Part shown: positions 33,344 through 44,684 of the stretch, one piece after another
Numbering within the stretch: the stretch's first letter is position 1
Layout of the letters: every line of letters starts with the position of its first letter
DNA from: Nigrospora sphaerica
Taxonomy: Eukaryota > Ascomycota > Sordariomycetes > Amphisphaeriales > Apiosporaceae
Reading direction: 5' to 3'
Assembly (NCBI GenBank): GCA_018287875.1
Contig: JAGVVL010000017.1
Location: 3,224,001 to 3,288,000 of the forward strand
Length of the DNA: 64,000 nt
Notes under the pieces: generated by a model
Seen by the model: the letters and a program-made list of their open reading frames with translations, nothing else
The model's database searches: none
Told to the model about the DNA's origin: nothing
Program-made: the position numbers and the translations under genes

Positions 33344-35670
33344 ATGGCCGCCGATACCCGCCGCAGGGCCACGACGTCGAACGAGTCCCCGCCGACCAGG
33401 CCGTCAGTTGCAAGCGGGACACCCAACTCGGGACTCCCATGCCGGCGCAAAATGGCGCCTCCGTGTCTGTACCAGTACAGCCCGTTGACCCAGCCCGACG
33501 CCATCCGGCTCCTGGACATCAAGCCCGGCAGCGGCGGCGATACCGTCTGCGTCTCCCTACGCGTCGTTACGCTTGCTGAAAAGCCCGACTACGAGGCACT
33601 CTCTTACGTGTGGGGGGTCGCGCACGTGACCGAGGGCATCTTCTGCGATGACCTGCCTTTGCGGGTGACGACAAACCTCCACGATGCGCTCCGCCAGCTG
33701 CGGCGCGCGGACCGGCCGCGCACGCTCTGGGCGGACGCGCTGTGCATCAACCAGGCGGACCTGGACGAGAAGACGCAGCAGGTCCAGGTGATGCACCGCA
33801 TCTACCAGTCCTGCCGGCGGACTGTCGTCTGGCTCGGCACGGCGAGCACCGACTCAGGCGTCGCGCTCGAGATGGTGAACCTGATGGCCGGCCTCGTCAG
33901 CGAAAAGCTGGGCATCGCGCAGGACGCGCTGGACCAGCACCTCGAAGCGATCGAGAAGATGGACTTTAGGCAGGCCACCGAGATCGGCTGGTCGCCCCGC
34001 CTGCCGCCCAAGGAGTCGCCGAAATGGCTGGCGCTCTTCGCCCTGCTAGGCCGGCCGTGGTTTACGCGCGTCTGGGTAAGAGGCCGTTCCATTTCCTGCC
34101 GTCATGACCGACGCTCGGATGGGCAGCGCTCCTTCTAACGATGGGCACTCTTCAGGTCATCCAGGAAGCCTTCTTCGCGCCCGACTTGCTGTTCTACTGC
34201 GAGCCATGGACGTGCCGGTACGCGGCGCTCTACTATGCGGCCAACTGGGTCCTCTGGAACGGAAACGCCGTCAGACACGCACATCAGGCGGCGGCGATCG
34301 AGCGACACTTTGCGGTGCGAGCCAACGTCATGCGCCTCCGGCCGGACGAGCATACGCGGCGCTTTCAGCGGCTCACCGACATGCTCACGGGCTTCGAGGC
34401 CTTCGAAGCCACGGACGCGCGCGATCATGTCTACGCCCTCATGCACCTTCCCGCCTTTCAGCGCGAATACCCCGACCTCGTGCCCGACTACCGCCGCCCC
34501 GCCGAGGCCGTGTACATCGAGGTCGCCTTTGAGCTTCTCCGCCGGAGTCGAGACCTCCTCCTCCTCGCCAAGGTCGATCAGCACGCCGTAGCGCCGGTCA
34601 CCACGCTCCAACTACCCTCGTGGGTACCACGCTGGCACGCCGTCGGCACCGGACATCATACCGCCCACGCCTACCACCTCATGGCGGCCAGCGGCGCCTC
34701 CGAAAAGGCCCGGAAGAGGTACGCGGTGCGCCTGCTGCCTTCGGCGCAACCGACTTCCTACGCCGCCCAGGAAAAAACTCCGCTGTCGCCCCTTGGGCCG
34801 TGCCCCGTCCGCTCGCCATCCCCGTCGCGCGTCGCGCTACCGCGGGCCGTGCTCGGCATCACGGGCTTCCGCGTCGACGTCGTCCACGACGTCTGCGAGC
34901 TCGAGTTCTGGGGCCGCCGCCACACTGGCGCGCCGCTGGTTCCGCTCTTCCGGCCGCGCACGGGGGCCTGGGCGCGGTACCGCCCGCAAAAGGCCGACGG
35001 AACGTTGCCCCCTTCGCCGCCGTCACTACCGGCCATGCCGCCCCCACCCTGGCCCCCCTCGGGCGAGGCGTGCCCGTACGCCACGGAGCCCAGCGTCGTC
35101 GCTGCGTACGCCATGACGCTGACGGGTTCGTGCCGCGCCGACGACCGTGGCGTCTTAACGCACCGGTGCGACGCGGCCGAGGCGGCGGATCACCTGGCCG
35201 ACTTCGTGGCGTTTCTGACGTGGGCGCGGACGCTGCGTCGCGAGAACGACGACAGCGGCGCCGACGACGACGAGACGGCCGTCGTGGTGGTGCCGGAACC
35301 GCTGCCGCCGGGCGACTTTTACCCGCCCGGCCTCTACGCCCCGGAGCGGCCGACGCTCACCGACACGGGCGTCACCGAGGTCACTGCCATGGCGCACCGC
35401 TATAGCGCCATGGCTTGCAGCGCCAACTTTGGCCGCTGCCTGTACCGCACGCAGCGGGGATTTCTAGGGTCGGGTCCGGAAGATGTGCGGCGCGGCGACC
35501 TCGTGGTCATCCTCACGGGCGGCGCCGTCCCCTTCGTCCTGCGGCCGGCCGGGCCGGGCTACGTGCTCGTCGGCGATGCGTACGTGCACGGCGTCATGGA
35601 CGGCGAGCTGGTGCGGGACTGGGAAGAGGGCAGGGCGGATCTTGGGATGGAGGAGTTTCACATTCACTAA
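33344..35670 (+). CDS. HET-domain (heterokaryon incompatibility) protein
   Basis: Two exons, 33344-34075 and 34156-35670, with an 80-nt intron (GTAAGA...TTCAG) splicing FTRVW to VIQEAFF; 748 aa. The HET domain spans about residues 80-225: YEALSYVWG (83-91), LRQLRR.DRPRTLWADALCINQ (core 128-137), EKTQQVQVMHRIYQ, then RRTVVWLG (from about 159) and RPWFTRVWVIQEA. This is the PF06985 signature order. The following about 500 residues hold no ankyrin, WD or NACHT module that I can see, only a Pro-rich stretch (about 530-560) and a C-terminal globular part ending GYVLVGDAYVHGVMDGE, which is common in solo HET proteins. Family role: triggering cell death on nonself recognition. The ATG at 33452 (MAPPCLYQYSPL) is an equally good start and would drop 36 unstructured residues. 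Confidence 0.9.
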
Positions 35671-38192
35671 TGGATGCTCTAGAGCCCATTCGGAATAGAA
35701 CGAGTCCACGCGGGGCGGTATCGCTCCTCTTTGCCATTCTATTCAGTGGGCTTCATCTTGTAGTTCCGGTTAAAGCTGCATAATAACGATATAAGGTTAA
35801 GAATCAGCTATTGTGAGGGGAAGTGCATTGCTTGTTGATGCATGACCCGGTTAAAAGGGTCTCATTACACAAAGTTCACCGGATTGCACAGGACCGACAA
35901 GGTCCTCCAGCTCAGCCTCATCGCTGCCTCTCCAAATGCCCGATGCCGACTACCCTTACTAATGCACGCTCTCCTCCTGTCTCCATGAGAGTACTAGTAT
36001 CTTCCCATTCATCTTGTAATATCTCGCACCGTATTGGTGGGGTACACCGCATCACTCCCCGGACTCGTGCGACCCGGATCCGAAGTAATCCTCCCCAGCA
36101 TAGAACGTATGGGTAGAGGCCGCCTCGGTTTCATCTTCCGCGTGGGGTATCTCGGTGAGTATCCACTGGCGGCTGCGGCGCAATACGAGTAGATAGGCAC
36201 GACCCCCAGGCTGGGCCGACTCCGGCTGCGTGGCTCTATAGATCCTTGGAGGCGGTGGTCGAGGTAACCCTGCCTGCAGCGTTCCCATCTTCTTTAGGCA
36301 GGTACATATGTACCTACAATTTACCCAGGCACCTCACAAGTTTCGCTCTAGTATGCCCGGCAGCACGGCTCAGCTCAATTGGAGCCCCGTACAGTCCATG
36401 GGATAAGATGGGCGTGGGGTCCATGCGCCAGCTGCGTCTCGCTGTTTGCTTCCGTCACAGTTTCCTCCACCTTCCGCTGTGTGTCCCTCCGTTTCTCTGT
36501 CAGCAGCACCATTGCCGTTGGACTTCATCCTTGCCTGTGCTCGACAGTATGGAGCAGATAGCTGAAGAAGACCGCGCCCATATCACCATCCTCCCTAATC
36601 CATACATTAGTTCCAACACAGACATTCATAATACGAGCAGACAACTGTGGCAATATGAGGCTATCACCAGTTTCGACTATCAAGTCACGTGAGGAGCTAG
36701 AGGGACCTGCTATAGGCCCTGTGGAGCATATGGGGAACGATCCCCAGCTACGAGTATATAGTCTGCTGTGTCTGGCCCTTTCCTTTGTCCTTTCTAATGG
36801 ATAACCTTGAACCTTTATTCTGCCACGCCTCCTCCTGTGCGATAACAACCTTATCTTCTGTGAAAGGGCATGGCATGAACTGCAGATATTGATTACACTA
36901 AAGCTATGTCCACGCGCCTCAATATGTTCCCGCTAATTACAGTAACGATGAAGGAACGGGCGGAGTGACGGGATCGCTTACGGCCACGAGGGCGCAGGAA
37001 GCAAACCAAGTTCATGCAAGGCTCCTTGTTAAGCCTGCTGGCGCTGCGTACAAGATTCTCAAGTCTCTAGAGCTACCCGGTCGGGCAGTCACTGACCAGC
37101 CATTTGGGCCAGTGGGAAATGCCTAGTGTTCCAACACCACTGGAGCCCTAGGCGCTGTTCCGATCTCAAATCGTGAATGGCGGGCAGTAGCATGGGATGG
37201 ATGTATTAGGCTATGGGATGTCACTTCCGGACAAGGTAGAGGGTTGGCTCCCCAGATTTGAGCGCCAGCAAGCCAACGACGGGCGTTACTTCCTTGTCTC
37301 CGGCGGCCGGCTTACCCTCCCATCCACGTGGGCTCTTCATTCACTTCTTCTCTTCCATTACGTGGTATCACTCGCTTCGTCTCGTCCGTGGCCCGGTATC
37401 ATTCACTGCTTCTCTTCCTTGGCCCAGCACCGCTCGTCATCGCCTCCAAACGCGTCGCATTCTTCCTTCCCCATGGCCTTCTTTGAAATACACCGTGCCA
37501 ACTCGGATACGCAACGCCAGAAGGGTCGGCTGCGTCGCCGTTACCCATCCTGTGATTGCGTATCAATCCAGTAGCCGCAGTGTCCTGCGACCGGCCGCCC
37601 CACCAACGTACGCCCTGTCAACCCTGAAGAGAAAGAAAGCATATCTTCTTAACGAAAGCAGCAGAAACCTTGCCCGAGCACACTGCCGTCGCCCCAACCC
37701 CGGCAATGTCAGGTTTGGACGCTTTTGGAAACGCTCTTGAGCCCACGGTTCTACGCGTATGCGGTCCGATGATATCGCCACACCAGTATTCTCTCCCTCC
37801 AGTAGTAGGGCACGCCTCGGATTCTTCCCCATACACGCCGCCCTCCCGCCCACCGTCGCCTGAGAGCGCCCCTTACACGTCAGCGGAATCCCAGAGAAAA
37901 ATGAAGGGCCATGTGGCATCCGCATGCGTTCCCCGTAAAAGAGCTCACTCGAGGTATTTCCTGTCCCATGGGGTAGCAGTTGCAGTGCATGAAGCTAACA
38001 GCCGCAGATGTGACGGTACAAACTGGCCAAACTTGCGACCTCTGTGAAATTTTATCGACTTCGATATATGCCCTGAGCCTTCCCTTACCACCGGCTAGGG
38101 GGGCCCGTATCCGGAAACTTTTGGAGAGGGAAGAAAGTGCGCAATGCCATTAACGACCCGGGAGCGTCGCAGATAAGCTCGAAAGAAACACA
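35671..38192. other. Intergenic, nothing recognised
   Basis: About 2.5 kb of moderately AT-rich sequence; frames such as 37258-37740 (+) have no motif. Confidence 0.4.
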
Positions 38193-38660
38193 ATGAGCGA
38201 CATGGCGAACGCAGCCCAAACCTTGGTCTTCGATGAACATTCAACTTCAACGCAGCCTGATGTGTCATCAGATCAAATTACAACGCCATTGTGTACTCTT
38301 GACGACCATGCTCAGCTTATTCAGGCTTTCAACCACTCTCCTTAGAGTTATCAGCGCGCTTCTTGGCGTGGTTGAACCACTGATTCCTGAACCAGCTGTA
38401 CCGCCAGGGAAAACCCGTATTCTGGGGAATGCGTAAGGGAATACTGAACACCCCTGTTAACTGTGGCTGACTTTTTGTATCGGAGTTATATGGTCAACAA
38501 CTCTAAGAAGTTTTAGAAGAACTCAAGGCAGCTGGTCTTCGCGCTCCGCAGATATACTCGGGATTCTAAATATGTGCCTCAGTGGCCCAAAAACGGATCC
38601 GCAGTCGCACCTGCAGCAATTGCACCTCATATGTGCGGCAACCTTCATACCTCGACGGAG
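38193..38660 (+). pseudogene. Decayed coding segment of unknown origin
   Basis: An ATG at 38193 opens a 50-codon frame (MSDMANAAQTLVFDEHSTST..., CTLDDHAQLIQAFNHSP) that ends in TAG at 38343. Protein-like text continues in other frames: WLNH*FLNQLYRQGKPVFWG, then ELYGQQL*EVLEELKAAGL, and a KRIRSRTCSNCTSYV stretch near 38590. The stops again replace plausible Gln or Trp codons. Possibly a RIP-affected transposon or gene relic; family not recognised. Confidence 0.3.
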
Positions 38661-39231
38661 GGAAACAGATTACATGAACCATTATTAGGAGACATTGCCA
38701 TTGACCGACGACCGTTGAATTCCCACGGAAATTAGTATTGAAAGGCACATCGAGTTTCCTTCCTGCACCACGATAAGGGACCTCAAAATACTTTCCTTAT
38801 CTCGGGCATGTGGCTAATCCGGCTTCACCACCTACCACGATTCGCTGACAGTGTCTCCAGTCCAGTCAGCAGCGATTGGCGATTCCTCATGCTCTGTGTG
38901 GATAGTGACAGGGCGAGACGAATTGAGAACACAAGTATTCCGTCACACCTTTGGCTTCCCCAGAGTCGGGGACCAGTGACAAGCTCATCATAACCACGTC
39001 GACGGAGGCGTGGACCACCATAGCCACCATCCAGTTCAGTCCTGGTGTCGACAGTTCCGGTCTGAGTCGCTGAGGTAACTAGATGACAAGTTAAGCAAGT
39101 TGCGAGGAGCGGCCCAGGGTGACAACTTTCTGAAAATCTACACGACTACCATTAGGCCTTTGTTGGGTTCCGGAAGCAGGGCGAAGGGCACCACACCGCC
39201 CTGCCCATACTACTCAGCGGGCCAAAGAAGT
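38661..39231. other. Intergenic, nothing recognised
   Basis: No supported frame. Confidence 0.4.
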
Positions 39232-39444
39232 ATCCCTTTAGGATCAGAAATGGCGAATTTAGTATAGATCCACCAATACAAGACAGGGATTAAGCGAAAC
39301 TCCTGTTATAAGCTTTAACTACTATTAAGATTTGTACTTTCAGTGTGGAGTAAGTAGTCTCCAGCCCCCGAAGCTTAGTTCGCGTCTTTTCATTGGTCTC
39401 CTTAAAGTTTAGCTAAAATCGCCATTTTCTGATCCTAAAGGGAT
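39232..39444. mobile_element. MITE-like 213-bp inverted-repeat element
   Basis: The ends are inverted repeats of about 30 bp: ATCCCTTTAGGATCAGAAAT at 39232 onward, matching the reverse complement of 39414-39444 with one indel and one or two substitutions. The interior is short, AT-rich and without coding potential. I see no clear target-site duplication, so the superfamily is undetermined. Confidence 0.6.
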
Positions 39445-40014
39445 CATGAGGTTAAGGACCAGGCGGCATCTGTGTTCTATCTAGCTCTGAATCCCGTATT
39501 GAATATGTGGCACAAAAGCGCATCCACAGATGCACTGCAGCAACTGCGACTTATATGCTACAGAATAGATGCTATCAAATGGCATAGTTCCGGGCAAAAA
39601 CTCACCGCTACCGCTCCAGGTGTTGGTCACGATTACCGATGCTACTGCAGGGGTCCTTACTCATGGCCCAAGCCCCGCTGCCAGAGAGGTTCACGATTAG
39701 CATGGTTTCAATCGCGGGAAAACCTACTCGATCCGTGGGGCGGGGGCGGCGCGGGGAATCGGCAGATATAGATTCCCGTCGGTAGAGGGCTTGTAATTCC
39801 ACCCTACAACCTGATAAGGGCTCGAGAACTGCGGATAGTACTTGAAGTGCTGTTCTTTCGATTTCGGACTGCCTGTGCTATTCACCACCCCCGCAGCAAC
39901 TCTTGTTCGGTAGATACTTCACGCATCGCCTCCAGACGGTTACCCTCGTAAGCCCCATCTCTTGTACCTCGGCAGCCAGCTCCTTCCCCCCACTCGCCAA
40001 CCCCCTCACTCGCA
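39445..40014. other. Intergenic; diverged repeat of 38.58 kb
   Basis: Around 39503-39560 the sequence resembles 38577-38635 (both TGG.CCAAAA.CG.ATCC.CAG-like, then CTGCAGCAA.TG), about 70 percent by eye. This suggests a second copy of the unknown relic at 38.2-38.7 kb. Confidence 0.35.
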
Positions 40015-40464
40015 ATGTCAAGCCCGTCGCCGCTCCGCGAGCAGCTGCTGGCGACGACGGCCAACTTCCTGCGAGCTATGAACGAGTTCACGCCCGAGTC
40101 GGTGTTGCGGCACCGGCGGGCCGACTGCACGGTGACGATCCTGCCGGCGTCGCTGCAGGTGGCGCAGCGCGGCCTCGCGGCCTACGCCGACTTCATGCAG
40201 GGCTTCATGCCGCTGATGCGCGGCTTCGCCGTCGACTACGCGCCCGGCGCCGGCCCCATCGTCGACGAGGTCGCCCGCAAGTCCGTCCTGCACCTCAAGT
40301 CGCGCGCCGACACGGACCTCGGCCCCTATGGCAACGAGTACATCGTCGTCCTCTCCATGTCTGATGACGGCACCGAGCTCGTCGACGTCACCGAGTTCGC
40401 CGACTCCCTCTACTCCAAGGAGTTCTGGGGCCGCCGCCCCCAGCACCTCAAACCCAAGGTTTGA
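40015..40464 (+). CDS. SnoaL/NTF2-like small protein
   Basis: Single-exon 149-aa protein with a good start context (CGCAATGTC). The N-terminal helix LLATTANFLRAMNEFTPESV, followed by HRRADCTVTILPASL, and the late strands NEYIVVLSMSDDGTELVDVTEF with the ending FADSLYSKEFWGRRPQ, match the fungal SnoaL-like / NTF2-fold group. Members of this cone-shaped fold include isomerases and cyclases of meroterpenoid clusters (Trt14/AusH class) as well as many proteins of unknown function. I cannot identify catalytic residues with confidence. Its neighbour is a dead P450 on the same strand 0.7 kb downstream, which may indicate a former metabolite cluster. The gene itself looks intact. Confidence 0.75.
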   Translation: MSSPSPLREQLLATTANFLRAMNEFTPESVLRHRRADCTVTILPASLQVAQRGLAAYADFMQGFMPLMRGFAVDYAPGAGPIVDEVARKSVLHLKSRADTDLGPYGNEYIVVLSMSDDGTELVDVTEFADSLYSKEFWGRRPQHLKPKV

Positions 40465-41120
40465 ATCAAGTGCCGTTGCCCCCCCGAGGAGAGGGAGAGG
40501 GCCGGTTCTTTTATGGGCGCCGTGTGCTCGGGTAGGCGTGGCCCCGCCTGTTGTGGTTGGCCAAGGGGAAGAGGACCCGAGAGCCCGCAGAGTCGTTCGG
40601 ATGGGGTGCTGTTTCGTAGCGAATCAAAAGGAAACGCCCTGTTCTGCCGGAAACCCAATTGCCGCATCGTGAATCTATCCGCCATATTCACGCGAGCATC
40701 AGCACCCAGTGAAAAACGCCGAGCCAGTCTCTAGGCCATGGCGCCGGAATGTCCGGGTCGTACAGGGCGCCGTCTTACATGGTGCCCCGTTGCACGCCGT
40801 GATAGGCCAGACGGCCCGTCCAGGGGGCGTCGCACCGCGTTGTTGGCGGCCGCGGCACATGTGCGACTTACGAGCCGGAGCGTGTCCGAATTGCTTTAGC
40901 GTGTTCCACCCCCCCCTTCCCCTGGGCGCGCACAGGAGCATCCGGACGCGTGCGGCTTCGGCCGCGCCCCTCTTCGCCCAGTCGTGAATGTCTGTGAATG
41001 AGTAGATCCTGCCAGAAGGGGCGTCATTCCGAAAAGGCGAGCCCAAGGACGAATCAAGCCGTGGTCCCTTCTGGCTGTACGGGGCTCCCTTTACCCTTCC
41101 TGAGCCATTAAGTGTGCGTG
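40465..41120. other. Intergenic between SnoaL-like gene and P450 pseudogene
   Basis: No supported gene; the right end is the P450 promoter side. Confidence 0.4.
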
Positions 41121-41126
41121 TATAAA
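41121..41126 (+). promoter_or_regulatory. TATA box of the P450 pseudogene
   Basis: TATAAA, 62 bp before the position where the P450 reading frame begins; the promoter element has outlived the gene. Confidence 0.4.
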
Positions 41127-41187
41127 GACCCAGGCACCCGGGGCGTGACGAGCGGGCGAGTTTCGTGGCCGAGGTGAAACGATCAAC

Positions 41188-42882
41188 TTGAATTGGGCTC
41201 GAATTATCGGCCATTATGGTCTTGGTTTCAGTCGGTCGGGCCTCGCGCTCGCGGCCGTCGTCCTGGTCGCCTGGTATGTCGGGTCGACGGTTCGCACCAA
41301 CCTCGCCCTCCGGGACTTTGGGGGCCACTGGTCCGCCGGCTGTTCGCGGCTATGGCTCCTCAAGGCGCAGTCGTCGGGTCAAATGAACGTCATCTTCGCC
41401 GAGTTGAACCAGAAATACGGTAAGGCACACACAAATCTAGAGCCCCCCCGACGGACAAGGGGCACGTAGCCAAACAGGGGACGCTGCCCTTAGGCTCTTC
41501 GGCACGCATTGGCCCCCGGATGCTCATCACGTCGGACCTGGAGCTGATGCGGCGCATAACCGCGGCGCGCTCCGGCCTTACGCGAGCCGGCTCCTAACAG
41601 TTGTTCAAGTTCCGCCCGGACGAGGAAAACGTCCTCAGCCTGCTCGACGAGCGGGGGCACGCCGAGATGCGGCGGCGGCTGGCGCCGGGCTACGCGGGGC
41701 GCGACAATGAAACCATGGAGGCCGACATCGACCGCATGCTGCTGCGCCTGTTCCGCCTCCTCGACGACGAGTACGTCTCGTCACCCGAGGCCAGCCGCTT
41801 CCGCCGCGTCGACCTGTCCCGGGTCATGGCCTACTACAGGCTGGACACGCTCGCCCAGATCTCGTGGGGCCAGCCCTTCAATTTCATCGAGGCCAATGAC
41901 GGCTTGTTCGGCTACGTCGAGAACATGGAAAAGTGGCTGCCGGCCATCCTGCTTTTCAGTATCTGCACCAAGCTCCTGCAGTTCATGAAGATCCCTCTCG
42001 TCGAGGCCATGCTGCCCAAGTCTACGGATCCGCGGGGGCTGGGGCCCGTCATGGGATTTGCTTACAAGCGCATCGCCGAGCGGTTAGGGGACAAACCGGT
42101 GGAGCGGGGCGGCATGCTGGTCTCCTCCGTCAAACACGGCCTGACGCAGAGACAGCTTGTGGCCGAGCCCATCACGCAGGTCTCAGCCGGACTGGACACG
42201 ACCTCGTGCGCCTTGCGTATCACTATTCACTTCATCTGCACGAGCCCGCGGGTCTTGGCCCAACTGCTACGCGAGGTCAAGAAGGCCATCGCGGCGGGCA
42301 AGGTGAGGTCGACCGGTAATCCGTGACGCCGAAGCACGCCACCTGCCCTACTTGCAGGCCTGCATGAAGGAAGGGCTGCGGGCGTACCCTCCGTTGACGG
42401 GCCTGCTGGCCAAGCAGGTTTCGCCCAAGGGGGTCAAGATGGTGGTGAACGGACGCGAGTGCTTCGTGCCGCCGGGACGGCCATCGCACACAACACGTGG
42501 GGGGTGATGCGGCAGCCTGCCATCTTCGGCGGCGACGTGGACATATTCCGGCCGGAGCGGTGGCTCGCGCGCGACGGCGGCGCCGATGAGCGGGCACGCC
42601 TGGTCGGGCTCCGCTTCAGCTACGGGCGCTTCGGCTGTCTGGGCCGCGGCGTGGCCGTCCTGGAGCTCAATAAGGTGCTGGTCGAGACATTGCTGCGTTA
42701 CGAGCTGCAGCCTGTCGAAGCCTTTTGGCGAGAGGATCCTCGGCCTCAACCTTCACACCGACATGGAATTCGTCGTCACGCACTGCCGCGGCCGCCAGGC
42801 CGACGAGGCCAACGAGGCCAACGAGCCGCCGGCCTTCCAGCCGACGGACGCGGGCGCGCAATCCGGTGGCCAGGAGGCGTGA
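41188..42882 (+). pseudogene. Cytochrome P450 pseudogene (pisatin demethylase-like group)
   Basis: The P450 order is complete: a membrane anchor (LALAAVVLVAWYVG), RIGPRMLITSDLELMRR, the I-helix AGLDTTS (canonical AGxDTT), ExxR in KEGLRAYPPL, FRPERWL and the haem loop FSYGRFGCLGR with its Cys. The breaks are: no ATG at the N-terminus, where TTG at 41188 stands in the expected place; TAA at 41595-41597 after an intron (41420-41493); a shift near 42312-42317 (KVRST to VIRDAEARHLPYLQ); a one-base loss near 42474 (FVPPG to TAIAHNTWG); and an extra T in TTTT at 42722-42725 (VEAF to GERILGLNLH). A gene finder might hide the second break by calling a 56-nt intron, but that would delete the conserved LPYLQ region. 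Composition matches neighbouring genes, so decay is recent. Confidence 0.85.
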
Positions 42883-44684
42883 TGCCGGCAAGCGGGCCAC
42901 GTCTTGGCGAAGGCGGCAGTGGCCTCATGAACACGCCAGGCTCGGGAGCCCGGCAGTACTGGATGGCCTCGATCAACGGCGGGGGAAGCGGGAAGAAGGC
43001 GTATTGTATCGGCTATCGGGAACAGTAAGGTTGGGAGGCCTGCTGCGACGACGAGCGGCGGTGACAGGGGCGCGCGCCACGGGCGTCGATAGCGGCACAG
43101 GACTCGAGAAACTCGCCTGTCTACCCGTCCTCGCCGTCCTCGCCGTACCCCCTCCCTCGGGTCGCTGACCATACACGACAACCCAAAAGTGCCACATCAT
43201 CGGACCAGCCGCCCTGGATCAACCATGGGCCATGTAAGCTTACGCTTGGGCTGTCAGCTGGAGGGCGACCTACCCCACCCCGGCCTTGGCGACGATATCG
43301 TGGAAGACCAAGACCGCTCTCGCCCGAGCTAGGAAAACCGTCGGGACGGGGCGTTCTTGAAAGGAGATGGTGAGCGAGCCAAGGTTTTCATTCGATGGGG
43401 ACATGGATATACGGCACCTGCCGCCGTCTTCAGGAGCCGCTCTACCCCAGCATTAAGCAGGTTGACGGCACGGTTGCGGTCTGGAAATAGAGCCAGCAGC
43501 CTCTGTGCCCGGCTTTCCCAGTGGGCGGTGCGCAGTGGATGGGAAGTGGGGGGAAGAGGTTCTGGGGCCCATCCGGCCAAGAAACCGTCATCCTATGGGT
43601 TCTCTGGGCGGGATGGGACGAACAGAGGTGGTGGAATGGGATGGAGGGCAGTTAGCAGTCCAATTACACAGTACCTCTATCAGCCCTAAACCCCAGCCTC
43701 TGGTCCCCACCCCGGGTACATGCCCCGGCCTCTCAGGGCTCTTCCACCTGTCCACTTCGAATGTCCTTCTATCCACCCAGGGCTAAAATAGTGCTATTTT
43801 TGGTCTCATCCCAGCCCCAACATCCACTCCAATCCCATCCCGTCCCATCTCTCTGGTTCCGCCTGGCTCGCCTGGGTCATGCACCCGGTCCCCAATGCTC
43901 TCGCCGCTCGAGGTCTCGCCGCCGCCAGCGCAAGACTGATTTCCACGCACCCGATCGACCGGGTTGCCTAGCCTGGACCCGATCCCCGACTCCGGCAAGT
44001 GTGTCTTGTCTACTGAACCTTAGGGGCCGCGCTGCATCGGAGCCTTGCGCAGCTCACGATGCCCTGACTGGCTCGTCGGCGGCTCCATTGCGCTGTGCGC
44101 ATGCATGTGCCAATAGAATGGAACCCCGGCTGCCAACAGCGCCCCCCCCTGCGGGCCACCCACCCGTCATCACACACATCCCGGCCGAAGGAGCGTGTGG
44201 GCATGTGGGCGTGTGGGCGCAGGGACAGCTGAGAGAAGACAAGCCCGAGCGACGAGGTGAGCCTCCCGCTCCCTTGCCGGCCGGTCAATCCCGGCCACAT
44301 GTCGCACCGCAGCGCCGGTTCCAGCCTGCCACTGCCACAGATGGCCACCCTGCTGGTGTCGCGCCGCCTCAGGGGGACCGATGAGAGGTGCATACGAGCA
44401 ACGGCTATGGGAGCACTATCCGATCCACCTTCCCAGTCGAGGCGGCCCTGGCTCTCAACGCCCCCCCTGGCTTTGGTGGACGCTCCCAAGCGTACACCGG
44501 ATACGACCAGGCTGCGGCTGTTTTCTGCTCTCATAAGCATCAGCCGTCGTCGACCGCTTCTTGACCTGGGCCGCCTGCCGTCCTCTCGCTCTTCTTTTTC
44601 TTTTCTCCTCCCGCAGTGGTCGTCGACGGTGTACCGTTGATTCCCTGTTGTCCCCTCGCCTTGAAAGATCGACGGGCCGGGACC
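42883..44684. other. Intergenic / leader of the membrane protein gene
   Basis: No supported gene; the last about 150 bp are pyrimidine-rich, consistent with a 5' UTR. Confidence 0.45.

Noticed and set aside
42303..42358. 56-nt GTGAGG...CAG intron in the P450
   Set aside because: Splicing it would keep frame but remove the conserved VIRDAEARHLPYLQ stretch, so a frameshift is the better explanation.
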